Shown: piece by piece, positions 25,428 through 34,566 of the stretch | Position numbering within the stretch: position 1 is the first letter of the stretch | Layout: each line of letters begins with the position of its first letter | Assembly (NCBI GenBank): GCA_035310125.1 | Contig: DATGEP010000201.1 | Coordinates: 42,177 to 106,176, forward strand | Reading direction: 5' to 3' | DNA length: 64,000 bases | From: DATGEP01 sp035310125 | GTDB taxonomy: Bacteria; Chloroflexota; Ktedonobacteria; Ktedonobacterales; JADMIN01 | Made by a program: the position numbers and the translations under genes | The notes under the pieces: model-generated | What the model saw: only the letters and a program-made list of their open reading frames with translations | Database searches by the model: none | What the model was told of the DNA's origin: nothing

Positions 25428-26012
25428 GTGACACAGATAGTGCACGAACACCCGACACTAAGTCCGCTCACCGGCACCCAGCTGGACGATCCTCCGCATA
25501 TCGAGTGGACGTTGGAGCGACTCATCGAGGCATGCCGGATCAAGGGCATTCGCTTTGACGAGACGCACAACCTCACCAGTTTGCAGGGCTTCGCCGTCAG
25601 CTGCGGCCGCACGGTTCTCATCAACGTGCGCGCGAATCTGCCGCGTGAGGAAAAACTGTTCACTCTGGCTCATGAGCTTGGACACATCGCGCTTGGGCGC
25701 ATGTATACCACCACTGTCGGCGAAGTGTTGGATTGGTTGGACACGTCGCTTGCCGCCTTTCAGGACGCCGCCCAGGAAACCAGCGCCGATCTCTGGGCAG
25801 CGCACCTGCTCGTCCCACCGGAGCTGTTTGCGGCCCACTATGCGGCTGCAAAGGAGCGGATGGCTACATCCCCAGAGGAGGACATCCTGGCCAGCGCTAT
25901 GCGGCAGACCGCCCGGTCGCTCGGCGTCCTACCACATGTTGTCGAGATCTGGTATGCCCATCGGGATGAATGCCCGGTGCCCGCGCCTGCGAGCTGGCTC
26001 AACGGCGTGTAA
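25428..26012 (+). CDS. ImmA/IrrE family metallo-endopeptidase
   Basis: The protein has 194 residues. GTG 25428 is chosen because GGGGAG lies about 10 bp upstream; a GTG at 25374 would extend the frame by 18 residues without a ribosome site. The zinc motif is LAHELGHIALGRM (His-Glu-x-x-His), preceded by EEKLFTL, and a third-ligand Glu is likely in QETSADLWAAHLLVPPELF, all typical of the family. ImmA/IrrE peptidases cleave XRE-type repressors in response to signals. The XRE-like gene upstream is the obvious partner. Its end faces the convergent regulator gene across a palindrome. Confidence 0.9.
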   Translation: MTQIVHEHPTLSPLTGTQLDDPPHIEWTLERLIEACRIKGIRFDETHNLTSLQGFAVSCGRTVLINVRANLPREEKLFTLAHELGHIALGRMYTTTVGEVLDWLDTSLAAFQDAAQETSADLWAAHLLVPPELFAAHYAAAKERMATSPEEDILASAMRQTARSLGVLPHVVEIWYAHRDECPVPAPASWLNGV

Positions 26013-26029
26013 TCACACCGTTTGCCCGC

Positions 26030-26071
26030 ATTTGGCACGCGCACGCCATGTATGGCGTGCGCGTGCCAAAT
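26030..26071. terminator. Perfect 42-bp palindrome between convergent genes
   Basis: ATTTGGCACGCGCACGCCAT (26030-26049) is the exact reverse complement of 26052-26071, with GT between. It lies 17 bp after the ImmA stop and 5 bp before the stop of the opposite gene. The arms start with ATTT and end with AAAT, so each strand has a short U-run after the stem. It suits a bidirectional terminator. Confidence 0.7.
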
Positions 26072-26076
26072 GTTCG

Positions 26077-27609
26077 TCAAGGCTCACTCACCTGCTCATT
26101 GCGTGTGGGTGAGTCTTGGTCCATGCTTCGCAGGCCGTTCGCCTGCATGCGCAGCCATTTGATGATGCGACCTCGGTGCTTCTCCTGAGCAGGAATCCGC
26201 TCCCAGAGCTCCTTCTCAAAATAGTTGTAGAAAGCCGTGACAAGGTTCGCGTCGGCGATTGAGATGTCTACCTCGACGTTGCCGTGTGCCTGGACATTGT
26301 GCAGGGTTTCCATAAGGACCACGTACCCTTGCTTCACCATCCAGAACAACCGGCGCATCTGGGGATAGAGACGCTCCACCGTGTCTTCCTCTAGCAATGC
26401 TAGCTGGTAATGATGGTGTCTTTCTTCTAGTCGCTTCGCCAGCTCTTCGAGAACCTGCGCACGCTGCGGCTCGGTCAGGACACCGCTTTTGAGCAGCCGA
26501 TCCGTTGGAGAGAAGACGCCGTCGCGAACCAGACGAAGAATTGACTGCTTTGTGCAGATATCGCGGACGCGGAAGTCCCGCAGCTCGGCCTCGAATGCTT
26601 CATTCCGGCGCTCTCGGATCGTGATGAGCTGGCGCAGGCGGTTAACCTCGCCCAATTCGCCCTCGGCCGTCGCTTTCTCTTTAAGGATCGTCGCGCGTGT
26701 CTCATAGATCGAAAACGGCACATGGGCCTCACTCAACCCGTCCATGACGAGGCAGCGGTTGCCCTCTTGATAATCGGCCTCCGCGAGCGCACTGCTGAAT
26801 CCAACGGCGTTTGGTGGTGTCCGCTGTAACAATGCGTGATTCTTGCCGCACAGCGATTTGAGCATTGCGGAAAGCATCTCGTACTCGGCACCCTCGCTCA
26901 TTACGTCGCAGCTCGCCGGCTCGCCACCACGTGGCAAAACCAGCTTGAACAGGCCGCACCCCGGAGCCAGGATATATTCACATGCCCGCGAGTCAACCTG
27001 ATAGGTGTCAACGTATACTGGATTGTAGTTTCCGGCTGCGCTCAGCAGCCCAATGAGATTCTCGACGATCCCTTTCGAGCGCGCCGGCCCTGGCGTTCCA
27101 TAGTAAAGATGCACAATATCCCATCGGGCATCCAATGCCGCGCGCAGCGCCGCTATCCAGCGCGCTCGCAGCCGCGCGGCCCGCTGGAACACGCCCTCCG
27201 GGCCGAAACTCGTAATGACGATAGGCTCCTGGCGTTGGCCAGACTGATGCGCGGCATCCAATACGAAGCCAATTGCTTCATTCATAACGCGCTCCAGCGC
27301 GCGTGTGTCGTCGTCAATCTGCGTATCCCGTTTCGGCGTGTCTATCCCACCGTCCAGCTTGCGCTCTAGCCACTCAACCCTCGATTTGAGCATCTGGAGC
27401 TCGTGCGTGAGCGCCTCTAGCGGTCCGTTTTCGGCTGAGAGCGCCGCGAGCGGGCGCTTATGGCGGCGTGCCAGCTCGTACAGTTGGTCGGACGAAATAA
27501 CCGATGCTTCCAGAATTGGCGGGGTGATCGTGGCCGTACGCAGCCACCTGTGCAACGTGGTTTTCCTCACCTGCAAGAGTCTCGCGGCTTCCTCCAGAGC
27601 GTAGTACAT
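26077..27609 (-). CDS. HTH-containing protein of unknown function
   Basis: The 510-residue protein starts at ATG 27609 with GGAGAGG upstream. The N-terminus is a MerR/excisionase-like winged HTH: YALEEAARLLQVRKTTLHRW, followed by SSDQLYELARRHKR. A coiled coil follows (EALTHELQMLKSRVEWLERK, about residues 64-86). Residues 120-300 form an alpha/beta domain (IVITSFGPEGVFQRAARLRARW, ICFYG-less) with GTPGPARSKGIVENLIGLLS, and the C-terminal 200 residues are helical, with HHHYQLALLEEDTVERLYPQM. No catalytic motif is evident. It may be a transcription factor with a ligand-binding middle domain. It is convergent with the ImmA gene and divergent from the formyltransferase gene. Confidence 0.7.
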   Translation of the reverse strand: MYYALEEAARLLQVRKTTLHRWLRTATITPPILEASVISSDQLYELARRHKRPLAALSAENGPLEALTHELQMLKSRVEWLERKLDGGIDTPKRDTQIDDDTRALERVMNEAIGFVLDAAHQSGQRQEPIVITSFGPEGVFQRAARLRARWIAALRAALDARWDIVHLYYGTPGPARSKGIVENLIGLLSAAGNYNPVYVDTYQVDSRACEYILAPGCGLFKLVLPRGGEPASCDVMSEGAEYEMLSAMLKSLCGKNHALLQRTPPNAVGFSSALAEADYQEGNRCLVMDGLSEAHVPFSIYETRATILKEKATAEGELGEVNRLRQLITIRERRNEAFEAELRDFRVRDICTKQSILRLVRDGVFSPTDRLLKSGVLTEPQRAQVLEELAKRLEERHHHYQLALLEEDTVERLYPQMRRLFWMVKQGYVVLMETLHNVQAHGNVEVDISIADANLVTAFYNYFEKELWERIPAQEKHRGRIIKWLRMQANGLRSMDQDSPTRNEQVSEP

Positions 27610-27984
27610 CGTTGTCGCCTCTCCGGTGCTGGCGCGCCCGTGCGCCCTATCTCGTCACATTCCTCTCTCCGGCCAGGGTTCGTAAATCGCGTCTGCTGAC
27701 CGCACGGTGTATAGTGTAAAGCGCGTTACCTTCCCTGTATAGCCCCTCACACCGAGACAGGAACACTCCAGCGCGGCTGACACAGAGAAGGACGCATTGA
27801 CACAATATGATGCACACTCTAAAGGAGCCGCTGTGTCTCGCGTGTATTACCCGTGTGCAATTCCAGGGGCGGCGTCCAGTGCTGCCACACCGGCGCAACC
27901 ACCCGCCGGTGCGCTGCTGGGCGTTGATACAGCGCATCTCGCATGCTGGTTCCCGATCCGCCGCTTTCGCTGAGGCCAAATACG
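27610..27984. other. Divergent intergenic region
   Basis: This 375-bp stretch separates the HTH gene (minus) from the formyltransferase gene (plus). A plus-strand TTGACA at 27797-27802 lies 183 bp before the start; the -10 at proper distance (TCTAAA) is weak. On the minus strand, TACACT and TATACA overlap near 27708-27720 as -10 candidates. No gene is seen. Confidence 0.35.
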
Positions 27985-28929
27985 ATGTCGCCATCCGCTA
28001 TCTCGTGCGTCTTCTTCGGCATGGCGGGCGCATTCTCACGCCCGCCGCTTGAGGCGCTGCTTCGAGCCGGCGTTGCCGTGCGCGCGGTGGCGCTACCGGC
28101 GCTCTCCGGTGTTTCCGTCGCCGATCCCGACGTACCATACATCGTGCCGCCGCGCCCCCCGACCGCTATCAGGCGGCGTACCCTACCGCTGCTGTCTCCG
28201 GCTCGTGACGACGACTCGATTCTCCAGATAGCCGCCGCACGAGACATTCCTCTCCTGGAGCTTCGCCAGCTCGGTGACCCGCGTACCCTCGCGGCGCTGG
28301 CCGCATTCGCACCTGACGCGATCTGTGTAGCGTGCTTCTCGCGCCGCATACCCTCCGCGCTGCTGCGCTTACCGCGTTTGGGCTGCCTGAATGTGCATCC
28401 CTCGTTGCTGCCCGATAATCGCGGCCCCGATCCGCTCTTCTGGACGTTTCGTAATGGCGACACACAGACCGGCGCGACCGTTCATATCATGGATGAAGGG
28501 CTGGATAGCGGGCCTATCGTCGCCCAGCGCGCCATTCCCGTAGAGGAAGGCATCACGCAGGCGGAGCTGGAATGGACGTGCGCCACAATGGGCGGCGAGC
28601 TGCTCGTGGAGGCGCTGTGTGGCTTAGCCGAGGGCAGTCTCACTCCCCAGCCGCAGGATGAGCGTCTGGCGACCGTTTATCCCTGGCCCTCGGACGACGA
28701 CTATCTCATCACCCCGGACCGCCCGGCACGGTGGGCATATTCCTTTGCGCGCGGTGTCGGCGGCACGGTGCGTCCGATCTATATCGCAACATCCGGCGCG
28801 ACATTCCGGCTGGCTGCTCCGGTTGGGTACGATGCCGCCGCGACGTTGGGAGCGCCATACCGCCTCGCGGGCCAGGAGCTGGCGCTCCAGTGCGCGCCCG
28901 GTGTGTTCTATGCGCGGATTGATGCGTAG
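27985..28929 (+). CDS. Formyltransferase family protein (methionyl-tRNA formyltransferase-like)
   Basis: The protein has 314 residues from ATG 27985 (GAGG upstream). The formyltransferase N-domain shows CVFFGMAGAF at the start, then the catalytic segment LNVHPSLLPDNRGPDPLFW (Asn-x-His and the following loop) and TVHIMDEGLDSGPIVAQ with the conserved Asp. The C-terminal 100 residues have an OB-like ending that matches Fmt only loosely. It may be a true Fmt for initiator tRNA or a sugar/amine formyltransferase using formyl-tetrahydrofolate. No def gene, normally next to fmt, is adjacent, which leaves the substrate open. Confidence 0.8.
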   Translation: MSPSAISCVFFGMAGAFSRPPLEALLRAGVAVRAVALPALSGVSVADPDVPYIVPPRPPTAIRRRTLPLLSPARDDDSILQIAAARDIPLLELRQLGDPRTLAALAAFAPDAICVACFSRRIPSALLRLPRLGCLNVHPSLLPDNRGPDPLFWTFRNGDTQTGATVHIMDEGLDSGPIVAQRAIPVEEGITQAELEWTCATMGGELLVEALCGLAEGSLTPQPQDERLATVYPWPSDDDYLITPDRPARWAYSFARGVGGTVRPIYIATSGATFRLAAPVGYDAAATLGAPYRLAGQELALQCAPGVFYARIDA

Positions 28930-29212
28930 GGGCGCGACATCGGCACTACCGGGAGCGACCATGAGGCCGAAGTTCGGGCCGGCCCCCGGCGACTGTTTCG
29001 TCGAGTCGAGCATCGTGACGGCGACCGGCCTTCACCTACTTGACTATAACCGGCGCCGCATGCGACACCCTGCAATACGCCTTCGCGTCCGGAAGCGGGT
29101 GAACTCGAATACGCCATCCAGCGTACTATGAACATGGCATACGTTTTGCCTATGGCATCAGCGTGTCATTCAGCCAGACGTGCCGGCACATCGTACCAGG
29201 AGGGCTCCCAGC

Positions 29213-29986
29213 ATGCACTTCGCCATTCAGGATCTCGACCACCTGCTGGCGCTTTACGGCTATTGGGCGGTGCTGATCTTCGTCGCCATCGAGAGCACGG
29301 GCATCCCGTTTCCTGGCGAGACCATGCTGCTGACAGCCGCGATCTATGCCGGCAGCACGCATCACCTCAATATCTTCGTGGTTGTCGTGGCGGCGGCGGC
29401 GGGCGCGATCCTCGGCGACAACCTCGGCTATTTCGTCGGGCGAGAGGGCGGATATCGTCTGCTTCGACGCTTCGGCAGATTCATCCATGTGCGCGAGCGC
29501 GAGCTGAAACTGGGGCAATTGCTCTTTATGCGTCATGGCGGGAAGGTGGTCTTCTTCGGGCGCTTCGTCTCAATTCTGCGAACGTATGCTGCGTTCCTCG
29601 CGGGCGTCAACCATATGCGCTATCCGGCGTTCTTTCTCGCGAACGCGGCGGGCGGCATCATCTGGGCGGCGATATATGGCTTCGGTGGGTTCATTCTCGG
29701 CAAGAATGTAGATCGGTTCACTGGACCGACTGGCATCGTTTTCGGTATCGCGGCGATCATTATCATCGTCGTCTTCCTGTTTTTTCTCAGGCGCAATTTC
29801 AACCGGCTCGCGGACGAAGCGGAACGTGAGCTTCCCGGCTCTCTGGATCAGTATCGTCGGGGCGCCGGGTCGCGTGATACCTCCGGAAAACAGGACATCA
29901 CAGCCAACGGCGCGAATGCGTTGGACGCTCACTGGAGCGCGAATGCGGACGAGGCGGAGCAATCCACGTCGAGCACACCGACATAG
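29213..29986 (+). CDS. DedA family membrane protein (second of three)
   Basis: The 257-residue protein starts at ATG 29213, 8 bp after AGGAGGG. It is a canonical DedA: ESTGIPFPGETMLLTAA near residue 28, NLGYFVGREGG, then FFGRFVSILRTYAAFLAGVNHM with the membrane-embedded Arg motif, and further transmembrane segments, the last being GIAAIIIIVVFLFFLRRNF. A charged, Ser/Asn-rich cytoplasmic tail of 60 residues is unusual for the family. DedA proteins move lipid carriers or phospholipids between leaflets. It is closer to typical E. coli DedA than the other two in the window. Confidence 0.92.
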   Translation: MHFAIQDLDHLLALYGYWAVLIFVAIESTGIPFPGETMLLTAAIYAGSTHHLNIFVVVVAAAAGAILGDNLGYFVGREGGYRLLRRFGRFIHVRERELKLGQLLFMRHGGKVVFFGRFVSILRTYAAFLAGVNHMRYPAFFLANAAGGIIWAAIYGFGGFILGKNVDRFTGPTGIVFGIAAIIIIVVFLFFLRRNFNRLADEAERELPGSLDQYRRGAGSRDTSGKQDITANGANALDAHWSANADEAEQSTSSTPT

Positions 29987-30136
29987 GCCCGGTGATTACA
30001 AAAATCTCGCATTCGTATCAAGCTCATCGAGAGAGATGATACGGCATTCCTCAGCAGGAATAATCGCGCCGTTGATATGGCGCGACTCATCTGGGGGCCA
30101 GGAAGAGCGCGAGTGGTCTCACCCGCGCCCGAGTTG

Positions 30137-30547
30137 CTATTCCCTCAAGGGCGGGAAACGTGGTGTGCGCGCGGGCGCCGGATGTATGAAGAATCGCCCG
30201 GCGCCGTGTTCTGTCACGTTGTGACCGACCATCCGGCACCATACGAGCAACGCAACTGCCACATCCTCATTCGTCGTATGTACCTCTAGACCGGTTCCCA
30301 TGGCAGCCTGGCGCAGTGCGTGGGCGATCACTTCGAGGGGGCCGTCGCCGCATTCTTTATCGCCAAGGTCAAGAACTGTCGCCATGCTGGGCGGCGGACA
30401 CACTGTACTCATCTCCGCGGGTGCGGGTGCGAGCACAAGGAGTGGAAGTGTTGGAGATTCGTCTATGTTGTCAGCATCAATGGACCTTGCTGATCCAGCC
30501 TGCCCATACATCGTGCTGATCGTTTCTTCCGCTTTTATCATTTTCAC
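30137..30547 (-). CDS. TusA-like sulfurtransferase-fold protein
   Basis: The 136-residue protein carries a TusA-like domain in residues 55-125: TVLDLGDKECGDGPLEVIAH, then GTGLEVHTTNEDVAVALLVWC and CRMVGHNVTEH. The usual Cys-Pro-x-Pro motif is replaced by CGDGP, which keeps the Cys. TusA proteins pass persulfide sulfur, or in selenoprotein makers have been linked to selenium delivery. The N-terminal 45 residues are not part of the domain. GTG 30547 is taken; ATG 30541 is 2 codons later. No strong ribosome site was seen. It precedes no obvious partner. Confidence 0.7.
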   Translation of the reverse strand: MKMIKAEETISTMYGQAGSARSIDADNIDESPTLPLLVLAPAPAEMSTVCPPPSMATVLDLGDKECGDGPLEVIAHALRQAAMGTGLEVHTTNEDVAVALLVWCRMVGHNVTEHGAGRFFIHPAPARTPRFPPLRE

Positions 30548-30655
30548 GCCATCAAAGGAGTGTCCCAGCGCACGCGACGCCGGAGGTATGGACCCACAAA
30601 CACCTTATGACTCCCACATGAGGAAGTCGCCCCATCGCAGCGGTCTGCGTATCAT

Positions 30656-30946
30656 TTATGCCTTTACGGCGACATCATAGGTTGCCAGCGAGGGCGGCGC
30701 GCTAAAGAAAGCGGCGAACTTGCTCACTTGCTCGCGGTAGACCCCATTCGCCTCATACGCCTGCCCATCGGCTTCGGACTCCCACAGACTTATAGATTGA
30801 CCTGTACCGGAGGGATCGGTGAGAAGATACATGCCCTGGAAGCCGTGCTGGGTTTTGACGAACGGCACGACGTTGTTTTGGTACAGCGCCGTCGCTTCGG
30901 CAATCTTGTCGGGCTGCAAATGAACTGTTGTGATACTCGCGTGCAT
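30656..30946 (-). CDS. Antibiotic biosynthesis monooxygenase (ABM)-like dimeric alpha-beta barrel protein
   Basis: The 96-residue protein starts at ATG 30946 after GAGGGGAG. It fits the small ferredoxin-like barrel family: HASITTVHLQPDKIAEATAL, FVKTQHGFQGMYLLTDPSG and QSISLWESEADGQAYEAN. Members include quinol monooxygenases and stress proteins; many have no known substrate. It may be cotranscribed with nothing else: the next minus-strand gene is the TusA-like one 109 bp downstream. Confidence 0.8.
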   Translation of the reverse strand: MHASITTVHLQPDKIAEATALYQNNVVPFVKTQHGFQGMYLLTDPSGTGQSISLWESEADGQAYEANGVYREQVSKFAAFFSAPPSLATYDVAVKA

Positions 30947-31471
30947 ACCAATCTCCCCTCTGTGCTCAGACGTGGGTCATCCACCATTTGATTGCCCACG
31001 TAGCCGATTCTCAACATCCCGGCGCCAGTGTCGCTCGCTCAAGAGGACCGGCGGCCAACCGGACGGAAATCAACGAAACTGTACCACATACTTTCGGCTG
31101 CTGTACAGATCAACGACACCTTTACGCAATTTAGCTCAGATGATTCTGGACCGCGGCTCGCTATGATCACACCTCCCACCAGATACTGACCACCAATGCT
31201 CGAAGGCAGTCTCCACGGAACGGTGAATGGCCCTCGTGGTGTACATACACGGCATGCGCCACTGACCGGAAACGATGCCAGAATTGTGAGTAGGTAACGG
31301 AGCGGCGGAATGCTGATCTAGTGGGCGCGCACGCCCATCTCTAAGAGATCCGGATCGCTGGCCCCTTTGGCGGGTACACCATCCTGGCTCTACCCTACCA
31401 GCGATGCCTCTACGGGCACATCATATTCGTTGCCGCGCATTATACACCAGTATGCAAGCCCCTGGCGCGCG
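30947..31471. other. Intergenic region without recognised features
   Basis: These 525 bp lie between the ABM-like gene start and the sensor kinase gene end, both on the minus strand. Frames are short and broken on both strands. I see no strong hairpin, promoter pair or repeat. Confidence 0.4.
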
Positions 31472-32953
31472 TTAGTCCCGCCATGCAGGTAACACGATGG
31501 TAATTGCTGTTCCGGCGCCTTCCTTGCTTGCGATAGATATCGTGCCGCCTTGCGCCTCCACCAGACTCTTCGCGATTGCCAGCCCCAGGCCACTTCCACC
31601 TGGCCGGGTGCCAGCACGGGCCCTCGCGGGATCTGCGCGGTAGAAGCGGTCGAAGACATGGGGCAGCGCATCGGCGGAGATACCCGCGCCCGTATCGCGC
31701 ACCTCCACAGCCACTCCGCCGCCCGCGTCGTTCTTGGCGGGACGCGCCACCAGCTCCACATTTCCTGGTGCTGGGGTAAATTTCAGGGCGTTTTCCACTA
31801 CATTCAGGAGCACCTGACGGACGCGGTCGGCATCGGCCCGTACGGGCGGCAGCCCTTCCGCCACGTCGCAGCGAATCTCCTGCCCTTTAGCCAGTTGACG
31901 CGCTTGCTCCGTCACATCCTCTAACAGCGGCCCCAGCTCGATGCGCTCCAGGCGCAGTCCAGCGCGTCCTTCGTCCAGCCGTGTGAGCGTGAGCAAATCC
32001 TCCACCAGCCGGCGCATGCGCTCCGTCTCCGCATACATGCCGCGCATCAACCGGCGCGAAGCCTCGACATCACCGCGATCCGCGCCCATCAGCAGCATCT
32101 CCAGGCCACCGCCCAATGCCGTGAGCGGCGTGCGCAGCTCATGCGCCGCATCGGCCACGAAGCGCTTCTGCCGCGCGAATGTCTCCTCCAGCCGCGCCAC
32201 CATGATATTGAAGGATCGCGCCAGATTGCCGATTTCGTCATGTGCCGGCGGCGGCTCCAGGCGCAGCGAGAGCGCACCATCGGCGATACGCCGGCTGGCC
32301 TGCTCCATCGTCCGGAGGGGACGCAGCGCGGTGTTCACCAGCGGAAAAATGAGCGCGGCGGCGATGGCGAGCGCGGCAAACATGCCAATGGTGAGAATCA
32401 GCCGTGTCGCCACGACCGCATGGTCAATGGGCGCGGTGGGAGTGTGCAGAATCAGCAGGGCGGTAGTCGGAGCTCCCTGGTAGCTAATGTAGACAGGAAA
32501 GAGCACGACGAGCTGGCGCTGTCCCGTTGTGTCGCGTTCAACGAGATAGGTGTAGGTATCTGGCGCCCGGTCGTTGAGTGCGCGTTGAAGATCGCTGGAG
32601 CTGATCGTCACCTGCGCGGGAGCTTCCAGTTCTGGCGTGCTGCTGGTTGGTGTTACATTCGTTCCGTCAGGCAACAAAATCATCACGCCCGTATTCGCCC
32701 CGGCCAAACGGTGAGCCAGCACATCCGAGTCCACGTGGACGGAGGCAGCCAGTTGCCCTTCGTTGTAGAGCGCCGCCGCCTGGTTCGCGAGCAACGCGTG
32801 CTGCTCAGTAAACGAGATGAGCCCACCCAGCGCACCCAGCAGCAAGGCCAGCAACGCGAAGGTGACAAGCGCCAGCCGCCAGCGTAATGGGAGCTGCTCG
32901 CCCCACGTGCGCACTCGCTCGACCACCCCGCGCATGCATGCTCTGCTTTTCAT
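31472..32953 (-). CDS. Two-component sensor histidine kinase, membrane-bound
   Basis: The 493-residue protein has an N-terminal transmembrane helix (LALVTFALLALLLGALGGLI), an extracytoplasmic sensor of about 130 residues rich in Thr, a second helix (LILTIGMFAALAIAAALIFP), and a HAMP domain (NTALRPLRTMEQASRRIADG). HisKA follows with VADAAHELRTPLTALGG (phospho-His near 272), then HATPase motifs VVENALKFTPAP, VRDTGAGIS and GGSGLGLAIAKSLVEAQGG. The response regulator gene ends 8 bp upstream, so the two are one operon. The signal is unknown; the arrangement is of the EnvZ/PhoR kind. Confidence 0.95.
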   Translation of the reverse strand: MKSRACMRGVVERVRTWGEQLPLRWRLALVTFALLALLLGALGGLISFTEQHALLANQAAALYNEGQLAASVHVDSDVLAHRLAGANTGVMILLPDGTNVTPTSSTPELEAPAQVTISSSDLQRALNDRAPDTYTYLVERDTTGQRQLVVLFPVYISYQGAPTTALLILHTPTAPIDHAVVATRLILTIGMFAALAIAAALIFPLVNTALRPLRTMEQASRRIADGALSLRLEPPPAHDEIGNLARSFNIMVARLEETFARQKRFVADAAHELRTPLTALGGGLEMLLMGADRGDVEASRRLMRGMYAETERMRRLVEDLLTLTRLDEGRAGLRLERIELGPLLEDVTEQARQLAKGQEIRCDVAEGLPPVRADADRVRQVLLNVVENALKFTPAPGNVELVARPAKNDAGGGVAVEVRDTGAGISADALPHVFDRFYRADPARARAGTRPGGSGLGLAIAKSLVEAQGGTISIASKEGAGTAITIVLPAWRD

Positions 32954-32961
32954 GCGCCGTC

Positions 32962-33669
32962 CTACCCTCGAAGCACATAGCCGACGCCGCGCACCGTCTG
33001 AATCAGTCGCGGCGGCGTATCGCCCAGTTTCTCGCGCAAGTGGCGAACGAAGACCTCGATGACATTATCATCACCCTCGTAATCATAGCCCCAGATGCGG
33101 GCGAGGATGGCGTCGCGGGTCAGCACCTGGCGAGGGTGCATCAGGAACAGCTCCAGCAGCTCGAATTCGCGTGGCGTCAGCTCGATCTCGGCATCTCCGC
33201 GCGTCACGATGCGCGTCTCACGGTCCAGCGTGACATCCTGAAATGACAACGTCCGGTCCAGATTGGTGCCGCGCCGGCGCAGCACAGCCCGCACCCGCGC
33301 CATCAGCTCCTTAAAGGCGAATGGCTTGGTGACGTAATCATCCGCGCCGGTATCCAACCCGGTCACTCGGTCGTCCACTTCATCGCGTGCCGTAAGCATG
33401 AGAATCGCAGCGTTGGTGGAGGAGCGCAAGCGCTTGGCGACCTCCAAGCCGCTCATGCCAGGCAGCATCACATCCAGGATAATGACATCCGGCTGATGGG
33501 CCAGCGCCGCGCGCACCGCCTCCGTGCCGTCCATGGCGACGGTTACCTCAAAGCCTTCATAGCCGAATCCCATGCGGAGAAACTCGACGATGTGCGGCTC
33601 GTCGTCCACGATTAAAACGGTGGGGCGGTGCTGTCCGCCGCCCGTTGCATCACCGCGTAGTGCCGTCAT
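32962..33669 (-). CDS. OmpR/PhoB family response regulator
   Basis: The 235-residue protein starts at ATG 33669 after AAGGAGTCCTCGGA. The receiver domain has TVLIVDDEPHIVEFL, phospho-acceptor Asp in VIILDVMLPGMSG, and the Lys in DDYVTKPFAFKEL. The winged-helix output domain follows with ELTPREFELLELFLMHPRQV and VEVFVRHLREKLGD, ending LIQTVRGVGYVLRG. It precedes and is coupled to the sensor kinase at 31472. It should bind tandem DNA sites as a dimer; none was searched for. Confidence 0.96.
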   Translation of the reverse strand: MTALRGDATGGGQHRPTVLIVDDEPHIVEFLRMGFGYEGFEVTVAMDGTEAVRAALAHQPDVIILDVMLPGMSGLEVAKRLRSSTNAAILMLTARDEVDDRVTGLDTGADDYVTKPFAFKELMARVRAVLRRRGTNLDRTLSFQDVTLDRETRIVTRGDAEIELTPREFELLELFLMHPRQVLTRDAILARIWGYDYEGDDNVIEVFVRHLREKLGDTPPRLIQTVRGVGYVLRG

Positions 33670-33870
33670 TCCGAGGACTCCTTGCCAGGCTGTGAACTCC
33701 GCACCCTCCGCGTATAAAGCAATCGGTGCTGTGAAGGATGCCGTCTATTCGTACAGTAGACCACAAGCGGCGCCAGATCGCGCGAGGCCCGCTTTCAGCA
33801 GCCTCGCCCGGAGCGTACGACATGCCCCTGAAGACATACCGCCAATTCGCTGAAGGAACGCTGAAATGCG

Positions 33871-34566
33871 CTACCGAATGGGCAGCCCGACTGATGCGGG
33901 AAGATCATCCATGCCCGCGGTGTCGCCAGGCAGCGCCCGTGCCGGCGGACGCAACCGGCGCGAGCGGATGGTCAGCAGCCAGCGGATTCCTACCGCCAGC
34001 AGCGGCACGACTACGCCAAGAATCGTCACCAGCGCTAGCACCGTACCAAATGCGCCATCTTCCGCCAGATCGCCGCCGAACACACGGCCCAACAGGAGCA
34101 TAGACAGCACATAGACCAGCTCCCCAGCGAAGTCCCAGGCCAGGAATATCAGTGGCTTCAACCGCGAGGCGCCCACGAGCACGCTAATGGGGCTGGCGAC
34201 GGCGGTAAAGGCGAAGCGTGTGAAGAAGATCGCAAGGCCACCCCGCCGTTCGAGGAAATGGCGCGCCCGTTCCAGGCGCCCCCCCTGTAGGCGCCGGTGG
34301 CTCGCGAGCCATGCCAGCAGCGGCGCGCCGCCGAACCTGCCGGCGCCATAGTCTATTACATCACCCGCGACCGATCCCAGCGTGCCGAAAACGACCAGCA
34401 ACGTGAAGTTGGGGCCGCCGCGCGCGCCGCTGACGGCGCCCAGAGCCAGCAGGAGACTCGTGAGGGGGATGGGCGTTCCGGCTGCCGCGATAAGCGCGAC
34501 GCCGAGCAGCACTGGATATCCATACTGTGTCACCATCTGCGGCAGGCCCAATAAAACTACTCCCAT
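33871..34566 (-). CDS. DedA/SNARE-associated family membrane protein (third of three)
   Basis: From ATG 34566 the protein has 231 residues; an in-frame ATG at 34650 would add 28 polar residues and cannot be excluded, as neither has a clear ribosome site. DedA-type features are weaker than in the other two copies: AAAGTPIPLTSLLLALGAVS, GDVIDYGAGRFGG and TRFAFTAVASPISVLVGASR. Four or five hydrophobic segments are present and the C-terminus is basic. It may be a divergent DedA or TVP38-like protein. It lies 200 bp downstream of the response regulator start, on the same strand but oriented so that it is upstream. Confidence 0.75.
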   Translation of the reverse strand: MGVVLLGLPQMVTQYGYPVLLGVALIAAAGTPIPLTSLLLALGAVSGARGGPNFTLLVVFGTLGSVAGDVIDYGAGRFGGAPLLAWLASHRRLQGGRLERARHFLERRGGLAIFFTRFAFTAVASPISVLVGASRLKPLIFLAWDFAGELVYVLSMLLLGRVFGGDLAEDGAFGTVLALVTILGVVVPLLAVGIRWLLTIRSRRLRPPARALPGDTAGMDDLPASVGLPIR

